Source: an uncultured Elusimicrobia bacterium
GTDB lineage: Bacteria > RUG730
DNA: 9,947 bases
Direction: 5' to 3'
NCBI GenBank assembly: GCA_900321865.1
Contig: ONXP01000072.1
Span: 1 to 9,947, forward strand
The stretch's first letter is position 1, and each line of letters opens with the position of its first letter. Shown piece after piece: positions 1 through 6,980 of the stretch. The notes beneath the pieces are model-generated. The model worked only from the letters and a program-made list of their open reading frames with translations, made no database searches and was not told where the DNA came from. The position numbers and the translations under genes are program-made.

Positions 1-141
1 ATGCAAGAAATAAAAAAAAGAGAATTTTATGAGCCACCAAGTGTTAAAAAGAAAATCAGAAATCAAGAGTTAAAGAGAAAATTTAGACGAAAAATGCAAA
101 AAAATCAAAGAGTGAATTTTGTTAGGAAAAAAAGAGTATAA
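1..141 (+). CDS. rpsU: 30S ribosomal protein S21, C-terminal part (5' end outside window)
   Basis: The first 47 codons, ending in TAA, encode a very basic tail containing KKREFYEPPSVKKKIRNQ followed by a Lys/Arg-rich helix. This matches the family's REFYEKPT-type motif and basic C-terminus. S21 is a small-subunit protein of about 60 to 70 residues that acts in the platform region near the 3' end of 16S rRNA and assists initiation. The ATG at base 1 is very probably an internal Met. The family normally has about 25 further residues before REFYE, including a VRENE-like beta strand, and these are missing here. The gene is therefore treated as partial at the left edge, not truncated in the genome. 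The NIF3-family gene starts 2 bases after the stop, implying co-transcription. S21 is absent from some phyla (for example Actinobacteria), a mild taxonomic hint. Confidence 0.87.
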   Translation: MQEIKKREFYEPPSVKKKIRNQELKRKFRRKMQKNQRVNFVRKKRV

Positions 142-143
142 AA

Positions 144-1106
144 ATGAATATAAAAAAAATTTTTGATACATTAATTGAAATAGGCATAGATAATGATCCT
201 AGAGGTCGTGATTTTGTTTACAATGAATTAGAAGAGTTAAAAACGGAATATCAAAATCTTTCAGATAAAGAGAAAGAGTATTTTGATATTTCTTGTTTAA
301 AAAATCCTTATCCAGATTCTAGGATATATAATTTTGTATCAGAATATGACATATCTAATATTTTTGTTGGAATAGATATAGAAACTCAAGAATTACTTTT
401 ATGTGATACTCTAAAAAATAGAGGGGAAAAAATAGATTTAGTTATTACTCATCATCCTGAGGGTATGGGGCTAAATGGACTTTCTGATGTTATGAATATG
501 CAAACAGAAATTTTGCATAAAATGGGGATTCCTATCAATGTTGCCGAAAAAATTATTTCTTCAAGGCAAGGAATAGTAGGGAGAGGAATTTTGCCTGTCA
601 ATTACTCTAGAGCTATTGATGCATCTAGATTGTTAAAATTGCAATTTTTAGGGGTTCATTCTCCAGCTGATAATTGTGTCACATCTTTTTTGGACAAAAT
701 TTTTAAAGAAAAATCTCCTAGAAAATTAAAAGATATTTTAGATATTTTGTTGGATATAGAAGAATATAAAATTTCTAAAGCATCTAATAATGCTCCTTGT
801 ATTTTATCTGGTGACAAAAATAGTTCTTGTGGTAAAATTTTTGTAGATATGACAGGTGGGACGGAAGGTCCTATTATTGCTATAGAAGAATTAGCCAAAA
901 GTGGTATTGGGACTATAGTTGGAATGCATTTATCTGAGAATCATTTAAAAAAAGCTAAAGAATGCAATATGAATATCGTTATAGCAGGTCATATGGCTAG
1001 TGATACTTTGGGTATGAATCTTATTTTTGATGAATTAGAAAATAAGCTTGGAGAAAAATTTAATTATATTGAGTGTTCTGGGTTTAAAAGAATTACTAGA
1101 AAATAA
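144..1106 (+). CDS. NIF3-family putative metal-binding protein
   Basis: This 320-residue protein resembles the NIF3 (NGG1p-interacting factor 3, YbgI/YqfO-like) family, predicted metal-dependent proteins often annotated as GTP cyclohydrolase I type 2 homologues. Their true role is unsettled. Visible family features are the HHP metal motif (residues 103-105, in VITHHPEGMG), HSPADN (172-177), HLSENH (262-267) and GHMASDTLGMN (282-292) near the C-terminus. The last resembles the family's GHxxSE metal motif, with Asp287 where Glu is usual. The first 70 residues form a charged, helical N-terminal extension with DPRGR (18-22) and NPYPDSR (54-60) that the short YbgI-type proteins lack. I recall this form from other bacterial NIF3 proteins, but that is memory and not a search. 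The ATG is 2 bases after the rpsU stop; only a weak AGAG (133-136) precedes it. The family call is firm; the substrate is unknown. Confidence 0.85.
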   Translation: MNIKKIFDTLIEIGIDNDPRGRDFVYNELEELKTEYQNLSDKEKEYFDISCLKNPYPDSRIYNFVSEYDISNIFVGIDIETQELLLCDTLKNRGEKIDLVITHHPEGMGLNGLSDVMNMQTEILHKMGIPINVAEKIISSRQGIVGRGILPVNYSRAIDASRLLKLQFLGVHSPADNCVTSFLDKIFKEKSPRKLKDILDILLDIEEYKISKASNNAPCILSGDKNSSCGKIFVDMTGGTEGPIIAIEELAKSGIGTIVGMHLSENHLKKAKECNMNIVIAGHMASDTLGMNLIFDELENKLGEKFNYIECSGFKRITRK

Positions 1107-1126
1107 TTTTAATTTAATTGTTTGTT

Positions 1127-2179
1127 ATGAAAGAAAGGATTTATAGTTTAGATTTTGTTAGAGTGTTTAGTTGCTTTGCTATTGTTTTGATGCATTATGT
1201 CCATTACTCTAATTGTCAAATTATGAAAAATATAGAGATGTTTGGCTCTGATAGTTTTGTTTATGTTTTTTTGTTACTTTCGGGTTATACTTTATTCTAT
1301 AATCATACGATAGTTTCAGATATTAAAAAGTTTTATTTTTCTAGATTTAAAACTATATATCCTATGTTTTATATTGCTTATTTTGTGTTTTTTTACATAG
1401 CAGTTATTCAAGCCAAACACTTTTTTTGTGGATTTAAGATAATTTTTTCGTTTTTAGGTTTAGATGGTTATCTTTCTTATAAATATTCTACTTATTATCT
1501 GATAGGAGAGTGTTTTTTAGGGGCTATAATTATTTGTTATTTTCTGTATCCTTTTTTAAATAAAATATTAAACAGTAAAAAAATATTTTTTAAAAATTTA
1601 TTTTTTCTATTTTTGTTTTTTGGAAGCATTAGTTCTTTTTTGTTTTATCGGAAATTTTTTGATATTTATCCATCACACAATATTTTTACAGTTTTATTTT
1701 GTTTTTATATTGGTATGGTTGTTTCTAAATTAAATATTTTAAATTATTTTAGAAAGAAATATTTTTATTATTTGCTTATTTTTTTATGTTTTGCATTGAT
1801 TTGTGAAAAATTACTAAACATTTTGGGTATTTATAATATTAATGTACCAATTTATAAAGTTAGGGATTTGATTTTGGGAGTTGTTTTGTTTATAACTTTA
1901 TATTTTTTAGGGCAAAATATTATGAATAATAATTTTCTGAAAAGGATTATTCTGTTTATATCTAGTATTACTTATCCTGTTTATCTTGTTCATCATAAAA
2001 TGATTAGTTATGTGTTATCTTGTATAAATTCTTCAAAATTGAGTTTAAGTTTTTTCTATTTTTTTGTAACTTGTAACTTTACAATTATTTTTTCATATTT
2101 TTTAAAAAGTGTTGTAACAACTTCTATGGAAGATATTTCAAAATTGTTTATAAAAAGTGGGAATTCTGTTGAAAACTGA
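1127..2179 (+). CDS. acyltransferase family 3 (OafA/WecH-like) membrane protein
   Basis: This is a polytopic membrane protein of about 350 residues, extremely rich in Phe, Ile, Leu and Tyr, with around ten hydrophobic segments. The N-terminus, IYSLDFVRVFSCFAIVLMHY, is characteristic of the acyltransferase-3 family: LDxxR, then a His (residue 23) at the end of the first membrane segment. The C-terminal stretch ISSITYPVYLVHHKM also fits the family's conserved YxxYLxH region. Such enzymes transfer O- or N-acyl groups, often acetyl, to extracytoplasmic polysaccharides, lipopolysaccharide, peptidoglycan or lipids. The acceptor cannot be deduced here. I prefer the ATG at 1127 over the in-frame TTG at 1118, because the family motif begins at once and no extra N-terminal residues are needed. 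Neither start has a recognisable Shine-Dalgarno sequence. It lies 20 bases after the NIF3-family gene; the GT9 gene further on is also envelope-related. Confidence 0.82.
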   Translation: MKERIYSLDFVRVFSCFAIVLMHYVHYSNCQIMKNIEMFGSDSFVYVFLLLSGYTLFYNHTIVSDIKKFYFSRFKTIYPMFYIAYFVFFYIAVIQAKHFFCGFKIIFSFLGLDGYLSYKYSTYYLIGECFLGAIIICYFLYPFLNKILNSKKIFFKNLFFLFLFFGSISSFLFYRKFFDIYPSHNIFTVLFCFYIGMVVSKLNILNYFRKKYFYYLLIFLCFALICEKLLNILGIYNINVPIYKVRDLILGVVLFITLYFLGQNIMNNNFLKRIILFISSITYPVYLVHHKMISYVLSCINSSKLSLSFFYFFVTCNFTIIFSYFLKSVVTTSMEDISKLFIKSGNSVEN

Positions 2180-2216
2180 TTTTTTTCTCTTAAATTGTTA
2201 TTATAAAATAATTTTT

Positions 2217-2222
2217 AGGAGG
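2217..2222 (+). promoter_or_regulatory. strong ribosome binding site of the RDD-family gene
   Basis: AGGAGG, a full Shine-Dalgarno match, lies 4 bases upstream of the ATG at 2227. It is the strongest in the window and fixes the start of the RDD gene. It stands out because several neighbouring genes have little or no Shine-Dalgarno sequence. Confidence 0.85.
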
Positions 2223-2226
2223 ATTT

Positions 2227-2628
2227 ATGAAATTTTTTAAAGAGAATTTAGTTATATCTTTAGAGAGACTTTTGGCTTATGCTGTTGATGGTGTGATAAT
2301 TATGGTTGGACTGTTTATTTTATATGTTATTTTATCAAGATTGTTTCCTTTTTTCTTAGTCAATTGTATTTTACTTTTTGTTTTTGTTTTTTATTATACA
2401 TTTTTCATTGGGAAGTATGGGCAGACTTTTGGTAAAAAGTTAGTAGGTTTAAAGGTAGTAGATACGGAAAATAATTGCATAGGATATAAAAAGGCTTTTT
2501 ATAGATTTTTGTTGCAATATTTGTCTAGTTTAATATTTTTTATTGGTCATATATACATGCTTTTTAATGAGCAAAATTTGGCAATGCAAGATAAAATTTT
2601 AAATACGAGGGTGGTAAAGACAAACTAA
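2227..2628 (+). CDS. RDD-family small integral membrane protein
   Basis: This 133-residue protein has three or four membrane segments (about 17-37, 42-62 and 95-113). It carries the RDD (PF06271-type) pattern: Arg14 and Asp21 in LERLLAYAVDG at the start of the first membrane segment, the loop GQTFGKKLVGLKVVD (65-79), Arg93 in a FYRFLLQY helix, and a C-terminal QDKILNTRVV (121-130) with Asp122, equivalent to the family's HDxxxxTxVV ending. RDD proteins are common and poorly characterised; some have been linked to ion or proton transport, but nothing here supports a specific substrate. The length is typical of single-domain members. It lies 47 bases after the acyltransferase, the largest gap in the window, and is the most plausible point for a new translational or transcriptional unit. 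The neighbours do not reveal its role. Confidence 0.83.
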   Translation: MKFFKENLVISLERLLAYAVDGVIIMVGLFILYVILSRLFPFFLVNCILLFVFVFYYTFFIGKYGQTFGKKLVGLKVVDTENNCIGYKKAFYRFLLQYLSSLIFFIGHIYMLFNEQNLAMQDKILNTRVVKTN

Positions 2629-2652
2629 ATATTTAAATGTATATTTTAGTTT
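2622..2652 (+). repeat. AT-rich inverted repeat between the RDD gene and nusB (possible weak terminator or RNA hairpin)
   Basis: AAACTAAATAT (2622-2632) and ATATTTTAGTTT (2641-2652) can pair over 11 base pairs with one bulged T (2644) and an 8-base loop. The left arm overlaps the TAA stop of the RDD gene. Only two T's follow directly, then G and TT. With a single G-C pair the stem is weak and could be chance in such AT-rich DNA. It ends 15 bases before the nusB ATG, so it might attenuate transcription or affect nusB translation, but this is inference. Confidence 0.3.
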
Positions 2653-2667
2653 TTGTTATGAGATTTT

Positions 2668-3084
2668 ATGGCAACTAGGAAAGAGGCAAGGATTATTGCT
2701 TTGAATATTTTGTATTCAATAGATGTTTTTGGATTTGATAAAAAAGAAGCATTTGATAGTTATTTTAATTATTCTGAGGTAAAAGATATTTCTAATGTTA
2801 GAGATTTTATAAATGAGTTGGTTGATGGCACACTAGATCATCTTTCTGAAATAGACAATGAAATTTCTAAAGTTATGAAAAATTGGAAAATAGATAGATT
2901 GGCAGATGTAGACAAATCTATACTTAGACTTTCTAGTTTTGAGCTTTTTTATATGAAAACGACCCCTATAAAGGTCGTAATCAATGAAGCTGTTAATCTT
3001 TCTAAAGAGTTTAGCACTGATAATTCTGGAAAGTTTATCAATGGAATTTTAGATTCTTTGAAATTTAAAAGGGACGAAAACTAA
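2668..3084 (+). CDS. nusB: transcription antitermination factor NusB
   Basis: NusB is an all-helical RNA-binding protein. With NusE (ribosomal S10) it binds boxA RNA and promotes antitermination and processive transcription of rRNA operons. This 138-residue protein has normal family length. The N-terminus KEARIIALNILYSIDV matches the usual RxxARxxALQxLYxxD pattern. The C-terminal half is highly conserved: NWKIDRLADVDKSILRLS (72-89), FELFYM (91-96), INEAVNLSKEF (105-115) and KFINGILDSL (122-131). The ATG is preceded only by a weak GAG (2660-2662). The stop lies 5 bases before ligA, so nusB and ligA are almost certainly co-transcribed. Recognition is secure, with no missing motif. Confidence 0.96.
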   Translation: MATRKEARIIALNILYSIDVFGFDKKEAFDSYFNYSEVKDISNVRDFINELVDGTLDHLSEIDNEISKVMKNWKIDRLADVDKSILRLSSFELFYMKTTPIKVVINEAVNLSKEFSTDNSGKFINGILDSLKFKRDEN

Positions 3085-3089
3085 AAGCT

Positions 3090-5291
3090 ATGGATCTTTT
3101 TTCGCATAATAGACTTTTAGAATTAAGGGAATTAATAAAAAAATACAATCACTACTATTATGATTTATCAGATCCTATTGTGTCTGATTTTGAATATGAC
3201 ACGCTTTATAAAGAGTTAGAATCTTTAGAATCTCAGGAATTAGGTATTGATAAAGGGATTTCTCCTTTAAAAAAAATAGGGGGAGAAGTAGATCAAAGAT
3301 TTAAAAAAATCAAGCATAAAATTCCTATGATATCTTTAAGCAATTCATACAACAAAGAAGATATTTATGCTTGGAACGAAAAGTTAAAACGGTTTTTGTT
3401 AGATTTTTTAAAAAAAGAAAAAGATCCAAAAATTTATAGTGAAGTTTTAAGCTTGTATGAAAATTATAAAAAAAATTTTTTTCAAAAACATAATGAATTT
3501 TTGAACTTTTCTGGAAATTTATCTATAGAAGAATTCTTGTTAAAAAAATTAGAATATGTTTTAGAGCCAAAAATAGATGGAGTAAGTATTTCTGTTACAT
3601 ATGTAGATGGAAAAATAAATAAAGCTGTATCTAGGGGCGATGGGATTTTTGGAGAAGATATTACGAAAAATTTGCTTACATCGAGTGATATTCCTATAAA
3701 TTTAAAAAGTGAAAAATTTTATATCCCAAAAGTTTTAGAAGTGAGAGGAGAGGCTTATATAGATAAGGAGACTTTAAAAAATTTAAACAAGAATAATAAA
3801 GAAAATAATGAAAATTTGTTTTCAAATTCTAGAAATGCAGTTTCTGGGACATTAAAATTATTAAATGTAAACTTGGTAAAAGAAAGAAATATTAAAATTT
3901 TTTTTTATGCTTTAGGATATTTTGAAGAAGATGAAAAAAAATCGTTTTCAGATGTGATAAATACTCAAGAAAAATTTTTGATATTTTTGAAAGATTTAGG
4001 GTTTAAGGTTAATAATTATATTGAGAAATACCAAAATATCGATGATACAGTAAAAAATGCTATAAATTTTGTAGAAAAAAGAGAAGCTCTTCCCTATGAT
4101 ATAGATGGAATGGTTATAAAGGTAAATTCATTTTTTGAGCAAAAAATTTTAGGAAATACAATAAAATTCCCAAGATGGGCGATAAGTTATAAATTTCCAG
4201 CCAAGCAAATGACGACTATTTTGAAAGATATTGCTATTCAAGTTGGTAGAACTGGAGTTTTGACCCCTGTGGCAATTTTGGAGCCTTGCAATATATCTGG
4301 TGTAATTATAAAAAAAGCAACTTTACATAATTTTGACGAAATAAAGAGACTAAATATAAAAATAGGGTCTAGAGTTTTGTTAGAAAGAAGTGCTGATGTT
4401 ATCCCAAAAATTATAAAAGTTATGCCAGATGAAAATTGTGTTTTAAAAGATTTTAGTATTCCTAAAAATTGTCCTGTCTGCGGGGTAAAAATTATTAAAA
4501 ATTTAGATGAAGTAGCTTATAGATGTCCTAATAATATTTCTTGCAAAGCTCATCTTGCAAAATCTATAGAATTTTTTGTTTCGAAAAAAGGAATGAATAT
4601 AGATGGATTGGGTGAAAAAGTAATAGAAGAATTGATAGATAAAGGTTTTTTATCGAATATTTTTGATATTTTTAATTTAAAAAAAGAAAATTTTTTGACT
4701 TTACCTCTTTTTAAAGATAAAAAAGCTGATAATTTGATTAAACATATAGAAAAATCTAAAAAAGTTGAACTAAAAAATTTTATATATTCTCTAGGGATTA
4801 GACATATTGGAGAGAGATCTAGTAAAATTTTAGCTCAAGAATACAAAACATTTTTTGACATTTCAAAGGCGACCATCGAGGATTTAGAAAAAATTGAAAA
4901 TTTTGGGAATATTTTGGCTGAAAGTATAAAAAAATTTTTTGTTGAAAATCCAGATATTTTTGAAAAAATTGAAAAATCTAAAATAATTATTCAAAATTCA
5001 GAATTTTTAGAAAATTTAGAATTTTTTGATGAAGATTTAGAAAATATTGACAAAGAAAAAAAATCTTGGTTTGGTTACAATAAAAACTTTGTTATTACCG
5101 GGAAATTTGATATTTCTAGAGACAAAATTATAAATTTTATTGAGAAAAAAGGTGGAAAAGTTTTAAAAGCTGTTTCTAAAAATGTAGATTTTTTAATTTT
5201 AGGTAAAAATGATGAAGAATCTTCTAAATATAAAAAAGCACTTGATTTAGGAATAGCAATAATAGACGATTTGGAAAAAATTTATGCTTAG
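3090..5291 (+). CDS. ligA: NAD+-dependent DNA ligase LigA
   Basis: This enzyme seals 3'-OH/5'-phosphate nicks in duplex DNA using NAD+, in replication and repair. All domains are present in order: the Ia NMN-binding domain (NHYYYDLSDP, SDFEYD, about 20-37); the adenylation domain with catalytic Lys161 in EPKIDG, SRGDG (181-185), LEVRGEAYI, SRNAVSGTL, IDGMVIKV (338-345) and WAISYKFPAK (363-372); the OB fold starting at VGRTGVLTPVA; a four-Cys zinc finger (C461, C464, C479, C485) with the same spacing as E. coli; helix-hairpin-helix repeats (IDGLGEKVIEEL, LGIRHIGERSSKIL); and a C-terminal BRCT domain (about 660-733). At 733 residues it is about 60 longer than E. coli LigA. Most of the excess is a Lys/Phe-rich stretch at about 105-152, before the catalytic lysine. 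No Shine-Dalgarno sequence at good spacing is visible; GGGA (3071-3074) is 15 bases upstream. The 3' end overlaps recN. Confidence 0.97.
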   Translation: MDLFSHNRLLELRELIKKYNHYYYDLSDPIVSDFEYDTLYKELESLESQELGIDKGISPLKKIGGEVDQRFKKIKHKIPMISLSNSYNKEDIYAWNEKLKRFLLDFLKKEKDPKIYSEVLSLYENYKKNFFQKHNEFLNFSGNLSIEEFLLKKLEYVLEPKIDGVSISVTYVDGKINKAVSRGDGIFGEDITKNLLTSSDIPINLKSEKFYIPKVLEVRGEAYIDKETLKNLNKNNKENNENLFSNSRNAVSGTLKLLNVNLVKERNIKIFFYALGYFEEDEKKSFSDVINTQEKFLIFLKDLGFKVNNYIEKYQNIDDTVKNAINFVEKREALPYDIDGMVIKVNSFFEQKILGNTIKFPRWAISYKFPAKQMTTILKDIAIQVGRTGVLTPVAILEPCNISGVIIKKATLHNFDEIKRLNIKIGSRVLLERSADVIPKIIKVMPDENCVLKDFSIPKNCPVCGVKIIKNLDEVAYRCPNNISCKAHLAKSIEFFVSKKGMNIDGLGEKVIEELIDKGFLSNIFDIFNLKKENFLTLPLFKDKKADNLIKHIEKSKKVELKNFIYSLGIRHIGERSSKILAQEYKTFFDISKATIEDLEKIENFGNILAESIKKFFVENPDIFEKIEKSKIIIQNSEFLENLEFFDEDLENIDKEKKSWFGYNKNFVITGKFDISRDKIINFIEKKGGKVLKAVSKNVDFLILGKNDEESSKYKKALDLGIAIIDDLEKIYA

Positions 5292-6954
5292 TTATTTGAG
5301 ATTGAAAAATTATATTTTTGTGGATCTTTTGGAAATAGATTTTAAAAAAGGTTTGACTATTTTAACCGGAGAAACTGGCTCTGGAAAATCAATAATAATA
5401 GAAGCTATAAAAATATTATTTGGCGGAAAAATAAAAGAAGGAATTATAAAAAAAGGCAAAGATTTTTGTGAAATATCTGCTGAATTTGATGAGATTAATA
5501 TTGATAATTTAAATTTTGAAAATACGGATGTAAAGGAAATTTTTGAAAATGAAAATAGTTTTATTATAACTAGAAAAATTTTTGAATCAAAAACTAGATT
5601 TTACATAAACGATAGAGTTATTAGCTCTATGACGGCAAAATATTTATTTGAAAATTTGATTGAGATGCATAGTCAAAATTTTAGTCATAAAATATTTTTA
5701 AAGGATTTTCAGCTCAAAATTTTAGATAAATATTCTGGGATAACTGATCTATCAGAAAAATTTAAAGATTTTTTTTGTATAAAAAAAGATATTGAGAAAA
5801 AAATTTTTGAAATAGAACAAAAAAGAAAAAGTTTGAACCAAAAAAAAGATTTTTTAAAATTTGAATTAGAAGAATTAGAAAAAATAGATTTTTCTTTAGG
5901 TGAAGACGAAGAATTGGAAAAAAAATTTAGAGAAATGTTAAATTTAGATGAAATAAAAATTCTTTCTGAGGCAATTTTAAAGGGAATTTCTAGTGCATTA
6001 GAAAATATTTTAGAAATAAATAAAAATATAAGAAAAATTTCATCTTTTACTAAAGAATATGACTCTTTTACTCAAGATTTGGATAATTTTGAGAGCATAA
6101 TGAAAGAAATGGAAGAAAGAATTTTTAGCTATAATTCTTCACTAGATATTGATTTATGCGATATGGAAAAGCTTTCCAAAAGGCTTAGCTTCTTAGATAG
6201 ATTAAAGAAAAAATATAAGCTTGATCTAAAAGGTTTATTAGAATATCGAGACAAAATAAAAAAAGAATTGAATTTTTTAAATTTTGAAGACGATGAGGAA
6301 ATTTCCTTGAAAGATAATTTGAATTCTTACAATAAAAAACTTTTGGATTTTGGAAATGAGCTTCATAAATCTAGAGAAAAAAATAAAAAATTATTAGAAA
6401 ATGATATCAATCAAAATCTGAAAGATTTGTATATGGAAAAGGCAAAATTTTCTATAAATTTAGAGCTGAAAAAAGATAATTTAGGAAATTTAGTTTTTAA
6501 CGATAGAGGATTTGATGAAATAAATTTTTTAGCCAAAACAAATTCTGGGCAAGATTTTATGGAACTTGAAAAAATTTTATCAGGTGGAGAACTAGCTAGA
6601 ATAATGTTAGCTATAGAAGCTGTTATTTCAAAGCTGGATAATATTGATGTTTTAATTTTTGATGAAATTGATATAGGGGTAGGAGGAAAAGTTGCTTTTT
6701 CTATAGGTGAAAAGTTTAAAAATATTTCTAAAAATAAGCAAATTTTGTCAATAACACATTCTCCGCAAGTTGCAGCTTTTGGAGATAATAATAAACTTAT
6801 AAAAAAATATAATAAAAATGATGAGACGGATATAAAAGTTTTAGATTTAGATTATGATGACAAAATAAAAGAATTAGCTAAGATGTTAGGTGGAAAAATA
6901 ATTACAGATATGACCTTAAAAAATGCCGAAGATTTATTAAAACAAATAAATTAA
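5284..6954 (+). CDS. recN: DNA repair protein RecN (SMC-like ATPase)
   Basis: RecN is a cytoplasmic SMC-like ATPase recruited early to DNA double-strand breaks, acting with RecA in recombinational repair. The protein has 556 residues, close to E. coli RecN (553). The N-terminal head has Walker A GETGSGKS (29-36) and a Q-loop-like MHSQN (128-132). A Lys/Glu-rich, coiled-coil-like middle (about 160-380) follows. The C-terminal head has the ABC signature LSGGE (432-436), Walker B LIFDEID (457-463) followed by IGVGGKVA, and the H-loop ITHSPQVAAFGD (490-501). The ATG sits inside the end of ligA, with an 8-base overlap, so the two are translationally coupled. Weak TTGGA precedes it. The pairing of ligase and break-repair ATPase makes nusB-ligA-recN a compact group. 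All catalytic motifs are intact. Confidence 0.96.
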   Translation: MLSYLRLKNYIFVDLLEIDFKKGLTILTGETGSGKSIIIEAIKILFGGKIKEGIIKKGKDFCEISAEFDEINIDNLNFENTDVKEIFENENSFIITRKIFESKTRFYINDRVISSMTAKYLFENLIEMHSQNFSHKIFLKDFQLKILDKYSGITDLSEKFKDFFCIKKDIEKKIFEIEQKRKSLNQKKDFLKFELEELEKIDFSLGEDEELEKKFREMLNLDEIKILSEAILKGISSALENILEINKNIRKISSFTKEYDSFTQDLDNFESIMKEMEERIFSYNSSLDIDLCDMEKLSKRLSFLDRLKKKYKLDLKGLLEYRDKIKKELNFLNFEDDEEISLKDNLNSYNKKLLDFGNELHKSREKNKKLLENDINQNLKDLYMEKAKFSINLELKKDNLGNLVFNDRGFDEINFLAKTNSGQDFMELEKILSGGELARIMLAIEAVISKLDNIDVLIFDEIDIGVGGKVAFSIGEKFKNISKNKQILSITHSPQVAAFGDNNKLIKKYNKNDETDIKVLDLDYDDKIKELAKMLGGKIITDMTLKNAEDLLKQIN

Positions 6955-6967
6955 AAGATTTTTTATA

Positions 6968-6973
6968 AGAGGA
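6968..6973 (+). promoter_or_regulatory. ribosome binding site supporting the GTG start of glyQ
   Basis: AGAGGA lies 7 bases upstream of the GTG at 6981. It justifies the non-ATG start, because the protein starting there ([15 protein letters not shown]) aligns with the normal GlyQ N-terminus. Confidence 0.75.
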
Positions 6974-6980
6974 AATTATT

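Noticed and set aside
1-3. ATG at the first base as the true start of a 46-residue protein.
   Set aside because: S21 proteins have about 25 conserved residues before this point, so the ATG is most likely an internal methionine and the gene continues beyond the left edge.
656-898. Reverse-strand open frame of 80 codons inside the NIF3-family gene.
   Set aside because: It lies wholly within a well-supported gene, resembles no known family, and is expected by chance in AT-rich coding DNA read antisense.
1118-1126. TTG at 1118 as the start of the acyltransferase.
   Set aside because: It would add only three residues without family support, and the ATG at 1127 directly precedes the conserved N-terminal motif.
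2202-2207. TATAAA as a -10 promoter element before the RDD gene.
   Set aside because: No -35 element lies at suitable spacing (the nearest TTGAAA, 2169-2174, is 27 bases away), and TATAAA is common by chance in such AT-rich DNA.
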